Source of the DNA: Micromonospora sp. CB01531
GTDB lineage: Bacteria; Actinomycetota; Actinomycetes; Mycobacteriales; Micromonosporaceae
NCBI RefSeq assembly: GCF_001905095.1
Contig: NZ_LWLS01000001.1
Location: forward strand, 296,581-360,580
Direction of reading: 5' to 3'
Length of the DNA stretch: 64,000 bases
The notes under the pieces were generated by a model. It did no database searches. It saw nothing but the letters and a program-made list of their open reading frames with translations, and was not told the origin of the DNA. A program made the translations under genes and the position numbers. Each line of letters starts with the position of its first letter. Position 1 is the first letter of the stretch. Shown piece after piece: positions 35,594 to 44,300 of this stretch.

Positions 35594-35628
35594 GGCCCCT
35601 CACCACGCGCCAGGCATGGCGAGGGGCC
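35594..35628 (-). terminator. Rho-independent terminator of the universal stress gene
   Basis: Read on the - strand, GGCCCCTCGCC pairs with GGTGAGGGGCC (one G-U) around a 13-base loop, followed at once by TTTTT (35593-35589). This is the most classical terminator of the window. Confidence 0.85.
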
Positions 35629-35642
35629 CCCTTCCGCTCAGC

Positions 35643-36134
35643 TCAGGGCACCACCACGACGGGCCAGCGGCCGGTGCGCACCAGGCGGGTGGCGACCGAG
35701 CCGACCAGCCGGTGCCCGGCCTGCTCGGACGCCCCGACCACCACCAGGTCGGCCCGGGTCTCGTCGGCCGCCGCGCAGAGTTCGGTGTACGCGTCCCCGC
35801 GCCGGCACAGGAAGGTGACCGGCAGGCCCAGTTCCTCGGCCCCGCGCCGGCACTCGTCGCGCAGCTCGGCGGCCAGCTCGTCGTGGGTCCGCTGGATCGC
35901 CCCGGCCACCACCCCGGTCATGATCCCGGCGTACGGGGTCGGGGAACTGACGAACACCACGACCAGGCCGGACCGTTGCCGGCGGGCCAGCCCGGCCGCG
36001 TACGCGGCGGCGCGCAGCGAGGTGCGGGTGCCGTCCACGCCGACCAGCACCACCCGGGGGCCGTCCGTGCCGCGTTCGAACGGCAGCGGCCGGGCCTCCG
36101 GGCCGTACTCCTCACGCTCGACGGACGCACTCAT
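35643..36134 (-). CDS. Universal stress protein (UspA family)
   Basis: A 163-residue single Usp domain: VVLVGVDGTRTSLRAAAYAA at the N-terminus and the ATP-binding GxxGxnGS-type pattern VVGASEQAGHRLVGSVATRL, ending WPVVVVP. The protein likely binds ATP and acts in stress tolerance as a dimer. ATG at 36134 follows GGGAGG. It lies 83 bases after the DHA2 exporter, in the same orientation; the gap contains the low-complexity CGCTCGCTCCGCTCGCTC tract. Confidence 0.9.
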   Translation of the reverse strand: MSASVEREEYGPEARPLPFERGTDGPRVVLVGVDGTRTSLRAAAYAAGLARRQRSGLVVVFVSSPTPYAGIMTGVVAGAIQRTHDELAAELRDECRRGAEELGLPVTFLCRRGDAYTELCAAADETRADLVVVGASEQAGHRLVGSVATRLVRTGRWPVVVVP

Positions 36135-36217
36135 GCCGTCGCCTCCCTACGGTCGGCGAAGCCATGAGGCACCGACGCACTGAGCTGGCTGATTCGCTCG
36201 CTCCGCTCGCTCATGGG

Positions 36218-37837
36218 TCACTCCTGGATGCCGGTCCGGACCACCGAGGCCCCGCCGCCGGTGGCGACGGTCGACTCCCGCTCGACCTCGGCCGAGATCG
36301 CGTCGCCGTTGTGCCGGCGCAGCGGCACCTCCTTGATGAAGACGACCGCGATCAGCGCGATCAGGCCGAACGGGGCGGCGGCCAGGAAGATGTCCCCGGC
36401 CCCGTGCCCGTACGCGGCCTCGACGACCGCCCGGATCGGGGCGGGCAGCGTGTGTACGTCGGGCAGGGTGCCGCCGCTGCCGGAGCTGGACGCCTTGATG
36501 CCGAGTCCGGCCAGCCCCTCCGCGAGGTAGTCCTTGACCTTGTGGCCGAGCACCGCGCCGAGCGCGCTCACGCCGATCGCGCCGCCGAGGCTACGGAAGA
36601 AGGCGACCACCGAGCTCGCCGCGCCGAGTTCGTGCGTGCCGACCGTGTTCTGCACGGCGAGCACCAGGTTCTGCATGGTCATGCCGAGCCCGAGGCCGAT
36701 CAGCGCCATGAAGATGGCGATCCGCCAGTACGGGGTGTCCGCGCGCAGCGTGCCCATGGTGGCGAAGCCGGCGGTGAGCAGGACCGAGCCGGCGACCAGG
36801 TACCGCTTCCAGCGGCCGGTGTTGGTGATGATCCGGCCGACGACCGTGGAGGCGACCAGCAGGCCGCCGATCATCGGCAGGGTCATCAGGCCGGACATGG
36901 TCGGGCTCTGGCCGCGGCTGATTTGGAAGTACTGGCCGAGGAAGACCGAGGCGCCGAACATGCCCACGCCGACCGCGATGCTGGCGACCACGGCCAGGGT
37001 GATGGTGCGGCTACGGAACAGGCGCGGCGGGATCAGCGGCTCGCTGGCCCGCTGCTCCACCCGGATGGCCAGCGCGCCGAGCAGCACCGCCCCGACCACC
37101 ATGACCGCGCTCTGCCAGGAGATCCAGTCGTACTTGTCGCCGGCCAGGGTGACCCAGATGAGCAGCAGCGAGACGGCCGCGGTGATCAGGGTGGCGCCCC
37201 ACCAGTCGATCTTCGCCGGGCGCTTCACCACGGGCAGGTGCAGGGTCTTCTGGAGCACGATCAGGGCGAGCACGGCGAACGGCACGCCGACGTAGAAGCA
37301 CCAGCGCCAGCCGAGCCAGTCGGTGTCGACGATGACGCCACCGATGAGCGGGCCGCCGATGGTGCCGAGCGCCATCACGGCGCCGAGGTAGCCGCTGTAG
37401 CGGCCGCGCTCACGTGGAGCGATCATCGTCGCCATGATCACCTGGGCGAGGGCGGTCAGGCCGCCCGCGCCGACGCCCTGGAGCACCCGGCAGGCGATGA
37501 GCTCGCCGGTGGTCTGCGACTGCCCGGCCAGCACCGAGCCCAGCACGAAGATGCCGAGGGCGAGCTGGACCAGGACCTTCTTGCTGGTCAGGTCGGCGAG
37601 CTTGCCCCAGATCGGGGTGGTCGCGGTGGTCGCCAGCAGCGTCGAGGTGACCACCCAGGTGTACGCGGACTGGCCGCCGTGCAGGTCGGTGATGATCCGC
37701 GGCAGCGCGTTCGAGACGACCGTGGAGGAGAGGATCGCGACGAACATGCCCAGCAGCAGGCCGGAGAGTGCCTCCAGGATCTGCCGGTGGGTCATGTCGC
37801 CGCCGGTCGCCCGGGTGGGCGCTGTCGCCTGGGTCAT
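36218..37837 (-). CDS. DHA2-type (EmrB/QacA) drug efflux MFS transporter
   Basis: A 539-residue proton-driven exporter with about 14 membrane helices. Landmarks are LSSTVVSNALPRIITDLHGG (TM1 region), AYTWVVTSTLLATTATTPIWGKLADL (motif A region), RVLQGVGAGGL (motif B) and GGPLIGGVIVDTDWLGWRW (motif C). It should export hydrophobic drugs or secondary metabolites. ATG at 37837 has GGAGG 8 bases upstream. Two palindromes just upstream (37869-37911) and a MarR gene directly upstream show it is under MarR control. Confidence 0.92.
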   Translation of the reverse strand: MTQATAPTRATGGDMTHRQILEALSGLLLGMFVAILSSTVVSNALPRIITDLHGGQSAYTWVVTSTLLATTATTPIWGKLADLTSKKVLVQLALGIFVLGSVLAGQSQTTGELIACRVLQGVGAGGLTALAQVIMATMIAPRERGRYSGYLGAVMALGTIGGPLIGGVIVDTDWLGWRWCFYVGVPFAVLALIVLQKTLHLPVVKRPAKIDWWGATLITAAVSLLLIWVTLAGDKYDWISWQSAVMVVGAVLLGALAIRVEQRASEPLIPPRLFRSRTITLAVVASIAVGVGMFGASVFLGQYFQISRGQSPTMSGLMTLPMIGGLLVASTVVGRIITNTGRWKRYLVAGSVLLTAGFATMGTLRADTPYWRIAIFMALIGLGLGMTMQNLVLAVQNTVGTHELGAASSVVAFFRSLGGAIGVSALGAVLGHKVKDYLAEGLAGLGIKASSSGSGGTLPDVHTLPAPIRAVVEAAYGHGAGDIFLAAAPFGLIALIAVVFIKEVPLRRHNGDAISAEVERESTVATGGGASVVRTGIQE

Positions 37838-37868
37838 CGTGATTGCCTCCGGGGCAGGTCGGGGGATG

Positions 37869-37911
37869 GGTTGCCTCAGGCAACCGTAGAACTTTGGTTG
37901 CCTCAAGCAAC
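37869..37911. promoter_or_regulatory. Tandem MarR-type operator palindromes
   Basis: The first site, GGTTGCCTCAGGCAACC (37869-37885), is a perfect 17-base palindrome. The second, GTTGCCTCAAGCAAC (37897-37911), has the same GTTGC/GCAAC arms. Centres are 27 bases apart. They sit 32 bases upstream of the exporter start and after the MarR stop. Confidence 0.8.
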
Positions 37912-37951
37912 AACTGGGTGGCGACCGGAGGTATTCCTGGGCGAACCCGGA

Positions 37952-38389
37952 TCAGAAGGTCTCGTTGAACTTGTGCATCAGCCGGGCGAAGTCCTCGACG
38001 TCCTGTTTCGGCCAGCTCTCCATCGTGCGCCGGATCTGCCCGAGTCGGGCCGCCCGCGCCGCGTCGAACCGGCGGGTGCCCTCCTCGGTGAGGCTGAGCT
38101 GAGCCGCCCGCCGGTCGGTCGGATCCGGGTCACGGCGGACCAGACCCAGCCCCTCCAGGCCGTGGATCTGCCGGCTGAGCGTGCCCTTGCCGATGCCGAG
38201 CCGGGCGGCCAGGTCAGTGAGCCGGATCGAGCCGCACCGCCGCAGCCAGAGCAGCAGCCCGTACGCGTTCGGCTCCAGGTTGGGGTGGACCTCCCGGGCG
38301 ATCTCCCAGGACAGCGCACGTCCGCGGCGCAGCAGCGCGGTCAGCTCGTGCTCCACCGCGCGCAGGGTCTCCGGCAGGTGATCCTCCAC
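37952..38389 (-). CDS. MarR-family transcriptional regulator
   Basis: A 145-residue winged-helix dimer. The DNA-binding part is SIRLTDLAARLGIGKGTLSRQIHGLEGLGLV, followed by the wing RRDPDPTDRRAAQLSLTEEG. Ligand binding normally releases it from DNA. It sits directly upstream of the DHA2 exporter and is the probable repressor acting at 37869-37911. Its GTG at 38389 lies 6 bases after TACGCT (38401-38396 on the - strand), overlapping the end of the phosphatase gene, so it is probably leaderless with its own promoter. Confidence 0.9.
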   Translation of the reverse strand: MEDHLPETLRAVEHELTALLRRGRALSWEIAREVHPNLEPNAYGLLLWLRRCGSIRLTDLAARLGIGKGTLSRQIHGLEGLGLVRRDPDPTDRRAAQLSLTEEGTRRFDAARAARLGQIRRTMESWPKQDVEDFARLMHKFNETF

Positions 38390-38402
38390 GGGGGAAGCGT
38401 AC

Positions 38403-40115
38403 TCACGCCCGGTCGCTAAGCTGCTGCCGAGCCACCGTACGGAGGTGGCCGTCGCTGGTGGTGCCCTCGATCACCACCTCGGCCGACCGGCCCCGGTGGG
38501 TCAGCGTGGCCACCGCGTTGCCGAAGTACGGCCCGGCCAGCTTCTTCCACCGCACACCCGACCGGGGCACCCCGGCCGAGCGGGCCAGCGCGCGGGCGGC
38601 CCCGGCCGGCCCGGGGTGCCAGCCGAGCCGCATCAGCGGGCGCATCCCCGCCGGCACCTGATTGTGGATCGGGGAACAGGTGAGCTGGTGCACCGGGGTG
38701 CGGACGCTCCGGTCGGCGAACCGGGCCCGGGCCACGTACGAGTGGTGCACGTCCCCGGAGAGCACGCTGATCGAGGCCGGTGGCGCGTACGCCGGCCCGG
38801 CGCCGACCCGCGCCCCCGGCCCGGCGGGGGTCCCGCTGCCCAGCCGGGCGAACAGCTCGGCGAGGGCGTCGAAGGAACGCCGGAACGCCCCCCAGTGCTC
38901 CAGGTCGCAGGCCCGCCGGAGCCGCTCGGAGAGCGACGCCACCCAGGGCCGCCGGGAGTCGGCGAGCCGCTCGTTCCACGTCTCGACGTGATGGATGCCC
39001 GGCGGCAGCAGCCAGGGCAGCGAGGCGCCGACGACGAGGTGGTCGTAGACGCCGTGCGCCCGGTCGAGGAACCAGGACCACTCGCCCGGCGGCAGCATCG
39101 CCCGGTTGCCCGACTCCAGCACCCGGCTGGAGCGGTTGTCCAGCATGACCAGCCGGGTCCGCCCCAGGTCCAGCGCGTAGCTCCACTGGTACTGCACGGC
39201 CCGCCAGCGCTCGGTGTCGTGCGCGAGGTCGGCCTCCTTGTCGACCCGGTCGCCGAACTCGTGCAGCACCCCGGTGGCGTCCTCCGCGGCGGTGACCTTG
39301 GCGTACACCGGGTCGGCGGCGATCTCGTCCGGGGACAGGTTGCCCAGGTGCTGGTAGACCCAGTAGGAGGCGAGCCCGCTGCGGATCCGCTCCGCCCACC
39401 AGGGCTGCTCGCGCATGTCCGCCCGCCACCAGGCCGAGGTGTTCCAGTCGTCGATCACCTCGTGGTCGTCGAAGATCATCACGCTGGGCACGGTGGAGAG
39501 CAGCCAGCGGATCTCCGGGTCGCGCCAGGACTCCAGGTAGAGCTTGGTGTACTCGTCGAAGCTCACCACCTGGGTCGCCGGGGCGCCCTTCGGCCGGCGC
39601 CGGCGGCGCCTGAGCAGCCGGCGCACGGTCGGCGAGGTGACGTCGGCGTAGACCTGATCGCCGAGGAGCACCAGCAGGTCGGGCCGCGCGGCCGGGTCCG
39701 GGTCCGCCATCAACCGCCGGGCGTACGCGTCCAGCGCGTCCGGGGGCAGCTTCCGGGCGGTCGCGTGCTGGGTGGTCTCCCGGCACGAGCCGAAGATCAG
39801 GCTCACCGGCTGGTCCCGGTCGTCAGCGGCCCGGGTACGGATCACGCTGGGCGGAAAGCCGCTCTCCGGGACCGGCCAGGCGACCTCGTCGTCGATCAGC
39901 ACCTCGTAGGTCGTGGCGCTGTCCGGGGCCAGCCCCGCCACCACCACGATCGCGTAGTGGTGGTCGTACGCCGAGAAGGTCGGCGCGCTGCCCGTGGCGC
40001 CGCCGGCCGTGCGGACCGTGACCACCGCGGGCGCGCTGGTCTCCACCCAGACCGTCGCCCGTGTGCCGACGACCCGCCGCAGCAGCGGACCGATGAGCAG
40101 GCGGGAGCTGGGCAC
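38403..40115 (-). CDS. PhoD-like metallophosphatase
   Basis: A 570-residue phosphatase with an N-terminal Ig-like region (about 1-100) and a metallophosphatase core: LIFGSCRET, LVLLGDQVYADV, VMIFDDHEVIDDWN, VGASLPWLLPP and SVLSGDVHHSYVA carry the metal ligands. Unlike secreted PhoD it has no Tat signal, so it should act in the cytoplasm, probably on phosphodiesters or phosphomonoesters. GTG at 40115 is preferred because GGAGG lies 5 bases upstream; GTG at 40121 overlaps that site. Confidence 0.83.
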   Translation of the reverse strand: MPSSRLLIGPLLRRVVGTRATVWVETSAPAVVTVRTAGGATGSAPTFSAYDHHYAIVVVAGLAPDSATTYEVLIDDEVAWPVPESGFPPSVIRTRAADDRDQPVSLIFGSCRETTQHATARKLPPDALDAYARRLMADPDPAARPDLLVLLGDQVYADVTSPTVRRLLRRRRRRPKGAPATQVVSFDEYTKLYLESWRDPEIRWLLSTVPSVMIFDDHEVIDDWNTSAWWRADMREQPWWAERIRSGLASYWVYQHLGNLSPDEIAADPVYAKVTAAEDATGVLHEFGDRVDKEADLAHDTERWRAVQYQWSYALDLGRTRLVMLDNRSSRVLESGNRAMLPPGEWSWFLDRAHGVYDHLVVGASLPWLLPPGIHHVETWNERLADSRRPWVASLSERLRRACDLEHWGAFRRSFDALAELFARLGSGTPAGPGARVGAGPAYAPPASISVLSGDVHHSYVARARFADRSVRTPVHQLTCSPIHNQVPAGMRPLMRLGWHPGPAGAARALARSAGVPRSGVRWKKLAGPYFGNAVATLTHRGRSAEVVIEGTTSDGHLRTVARQQLSDRA

Positions 40116-40261
40116 GGGCACCTCCGAGGGGAAAAACGCTCACCTGTTCTACCCGGCCGGCGGGTTCGGCACGCCTGGCTGCGGCGAGCGTACCCGCAGC
40201 TCGACCGCGTGCGGAGGCGGTGAGTGGGACGCCGCCGCCGGCATCTGACAGGATTTCGGGC

Positions 40262-41461
40262 ATGAAGGAATACCTCCTCGTCATCATCGCCCTGCTCGGC
40301 GTGCTGATCATCGGCGGCCTCAGCCTCGTGGTGCCCCGGCTGCGCCGGCGCCCCGAGCCGCCGCTGCCGAGGACGGAGGTCGAGACCCGGGCTGAGGAGG
40401 ACCTGGCCGGCCCACCGGTCCAGGCGCCCGAGGCGGAGGTGTCCACCGGGGTCCTGGTCGAGCCGCCGCCGGTGGTCGAGGTGCCGCCGGTGGTCGAGGT
40501 GCCGCTCGAGGTGCCCGAGCCCACCGCCGGCCGGCTGGTCCGGCTGCGCTCCCGGCTGTCCCGCTCGCAGAACGTCTTCGGCCGGGGCCTGCTCGGCCTG
40601 CTCAGCCGCGAGCGCCTGGACGAGGACGCCTGGGAGGAGATCGAGGACAGCCTGATCACCGCCGACGTCGGCGTCGACGCCACCCGGGAGATCGTCGACC
40701 GGCTCCGGGAGCGGACCCGGGTGCTCGGCACGCGGTCCACCGGGGAGCTGCGCGACCTGCTCGCCACCGAGCTGGTCACCGCCCTCGACCCGACGCTGGA
40801 CCGGTCGCTGAACGCCGACCCCAAGGTGGGCCTGCCCGGGGTGCTCCTGGTGGTCGGGGTCAACGGCGCCGGCAAGACCACCACCTGCGGCAAGATCGCC
40901 CGGGTGCTGATCGCCGACGGGCACACCGTGCTGCTCGGCGCGGCCGACACCTTCCGGGCCGCCGCCGCCGACCAGCTGGAGACCTGGGGCAGCCGGGTCG
41001 GCGCGGAGACCGTCCGCGGGCCCGAGGCCGCCGACCCGGCCAGCGTCGCCTTCGACGCGGTCAAGCGGGGCATCGACACCCAGGTCGACACCGTGCTGAT
41101 CGACACCGCCGGCCGCCTGCAGAACAAGATCGGCCTGATGGACGAGCTGGGCAAGGTCAAGCGGGTGGTGGAGAAGCACGGCCCGATCGACGAGACCCTG
41201 CTGGTGCTCGACGCCACCACCGGCCAGAACGGCCTGGAGCAGGCCCGGGTCTTCACCGAGGTGGTGAACGTCACCGGCGTGGTGCTGACCAAGCTCGACG
41301 GGACCGCCAAGGGCGGCATCGTGATCGCCGTACAGCGCAAGCTCGGCATCCCGGTCAAGCTGGTCGGCCTCGGCGAGGGCCCGGACGACCTGGCCCCGTT
41401 CGACCCCGTGCAGTTCGTCGACGCGCTGCTCGGGACCGAGCCGCTCGCCCGGGACGCGTAG
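40262..41461 (+). CDS. ftsY: Signal recognition particle receptor FtsY
   Basis: FtsY docks ribosomes bound to SRP at the membrane. The 399-residue protein has a single N-terminal membrane helix (~3-24) and a short acidic linker with a tandem PPVVEV repeat (~75-90), in place of the long acidic domain of E. coli. The NG GTPase has GVNGAGKTTTCGKIA (G1), DTFRAAAADQL, DTAGRLQNK (G3) and TKLDGTAKGG (G4). ATG at 40262 lies 7 bases after CAGGAT (40249-40254), a near-canonical leaderless start. Its partner Ffh is at 55.4 kb. Confidence 0.97.
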   Translation: MKEYLLVIIALLGVLIIGGLSLVVPRLRRRPEPPLPRTEVETRAEEDLAGPPVQAPEAEVSTGVLVEPPPVVEVPPVVEVPLEVPEPTAGRLVRLRSRLSRSQNVFGRGLLGLLSRERLDEDAWEEIEDSLITADVGVDATREIVDRLRERTRVLGTRSTGELRDLLATELVTALDPTLDRSLNADPKVGLPGVLLVVGVNGAGKTTTCGKIARVLIADGHTVLLGAADTFRAAAADQLETWGSRVGAETVRGPEAADPASVAFDAVKRGIDTQVDTVLIDTAGRLQNKIGLMDELGKVKRVVEKHGPIDETLLVLDATTGQNGLEQARVFTEVVNVTGVVLTKLDGTAKGGIVIAVQRKLGIPVKLVGLGEGPDDLAPFDPVQFVDALLGTEPLARDA

Positions 41462-41471
41462 CCTCGACGTG

Positions 41472-42332
41472 ATGACCGACGATCGCGCCTACGCCGGGTG
41501 GCGCGACCCCAGCCACCCGTCGCCGCGCCTCGGGAGACCGTACGTGACTTCACAGGAGATCCCGCTGCACGGCGGGAACGTGAGCACCGTGGTCCGGGTG
41601 GGCGACACGGTCCGGCGCAACGCCGGCCCGTGGACCCCCTCGGTGCACGCCCTGCTGCGGCACCTGGAGTACGTCGGCTTCACCGGCGCCCCGCGCGCCC
41701 TCGGCATGGACGAGCGGAACCGGGAGGTCCTGTCGTATCTGGAGGGGGAGTGCGGGGAGTATCCGCTGGCCCCGCACTGGGTCACCGACGAGGCCCTGGT
41801 GACCGTGGCGACCATGTTGCGGATGTTCCACGACGCCCAGTACGGCTTCAACCCGCCGCCGGAGGCGGTCTGGCGTTCGTTCGGCCCGCCCCCGCCGGAC
41901 ACCGAGGTGATCTGCCACCACGACGCCGCCCCGCACAACGTGATCTGGCGGCCGGACGGCACGCTCGGGTTGATCGACTTCGACCTGGCCTCGCCCGGCG
42001 CGCGGATCTACGACGTGGCGTACGCGGCCTGGACCTGGGTGCCGATCTTCTCCGACCGGGACTCGATCACCCTGGGCTGGAAGCACCCGGACCGGCCCCG
42101 CCGGCTGCGGCTGTTCGCCGACGCGTACGGGCTGATCCCGCGCGACCGGCACCGGCTGGTCCGCACCATCCGCAAGCGGGTCGTCGACCACGTCGAGGGC
42201 ATCCGGCGGATGGCCGCGGCGGGCGACCCGGCCTTCGTCCGGATCGTGCACAAGGGCCACCTCCGGCGCCCCATGCGTGACCTGCGGCTGCTCGACTACG
42301 AGCGGCACGCCCTGGAGTACGCCCTGCGCTGA
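41472..42332 (+). CDS. Aminoglycoside-phosphotransferase-like kinase
   Basis: A 286-residue APH-fold kinase. Catalytic loop CHHDAAPHNV (~149-158) holds the base Asp and Mg-binding Asn; GLIDFDLA (~169) is the DFG-equivalent. The N-terminal ATP-binding part is short. Such proteins phosphorylate small hydroxyl compounds; a resistance role is not supported by anything here. ATG at 41472 lies 7 bases after TAGCCT (41459-41464), and this -10 uses the ftsY stop codon TAG. A palindromic element follows the stop. Confidence 0.82.
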   Translation: MTDDRAYAGWRDPSHPSPRLGRPYVTSQEIPLHGGNVSTVVRVGDTVRRNAGPWTPSVHALLRHLEYVGFTGAPRALGMDERNREVLSYLEGECGEYPLAPHWVTDEALVTVATMLRMFHDAQYGFNPPPEAVWRSFGPPPPDTEVICHHDAAPHNVIWRPDGTLGLIDFDLASPGARIYDVAYAAWTWVPIFSDRDSITLGWKHPDRPRRLRLFADAYGLIPRDRHRLVRTIRKRVVDHVEGIRRMAAAGDPAFVRIVHKGHLRRPMRDLRLLDYERHALEYALR

Positions 42333-42344
42333 CCTCCCATCCCT

Positions 42345-42389
42345 CGGAAAAGAGTGGCCGCTTCCTCCCCGGAACGGCCACTCTTTCCG
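42345..42389. repeat. Dispersed palindromic element, copy B (likely terminator)
   Basis: Arms 42345-42360 and 42375-42389 pair over 15 bases with one extra A; core GGAAA(A)GAGTGGCC / GGCCACTCTTTCC. It lies 12 bases after the phosphotransferase stop and 25 bases before the GlnR-like box. Confidence 0.75.
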
Positions 42390-42413
42390 ATTCCCCGGCC
42401 ATGATCGGCGTTC

Positions 42414-42450
42414 TTCACACGCCGGAAACAACCCGTCACCCGCCGGAAAT
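42414..42450 (+). promoter_or_regulatory. Candidate GlnR box for the amt-glnK-glnD operon
   Basis: TTCAC-n6-GAAAC (42414-42429) and GTCAC-n6-GAAAT (42435-42450) are two half-sites of the form gTnAC-n6-GaAAC, 21 bases apart, about 115 bases before amt. GlnR regulates amt operons in actinomycetes at such sites; the usual repeat period is 22. Confidence 0.65.
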
Positions 42451-42564
42451 CGAGCGGTGTCGGTGCAGGAAACAGCCGCCGAGCAAGCTTCCGCGCAGCC
42501 GGCTGACGGGCGACGCTGCCAGGACTCAGTCGGAAGGAGGACATCCACACCGAGAGGAGGCAGC

Positions 42565-44290
<1,726 letters not shown>

Positions 44291-44300
44291 GGATGCCTCG

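Noticed and set aside
36180..36217. GCTCGCTCCGCTCGCTC tract as a mobile-element trace
   Set aside because: A related low-complexity tract lies near 8190-8245, and such tracts look like common intergenic filler; no element ends or target duplication were seen.
41472..42332. Aminoglycoside resistance
   Set aside because: The protein has the kinase fold but resembles general APH-like kinases, and nothing nearby supports resistance.
42277..42564. Extended N-terminus for Amt
   Set aside because: The frame is open upstream but runs through the palindromic element and GlnR-like box; GTG at 42565 with GAGGAGG begins just before the first membrane helix.
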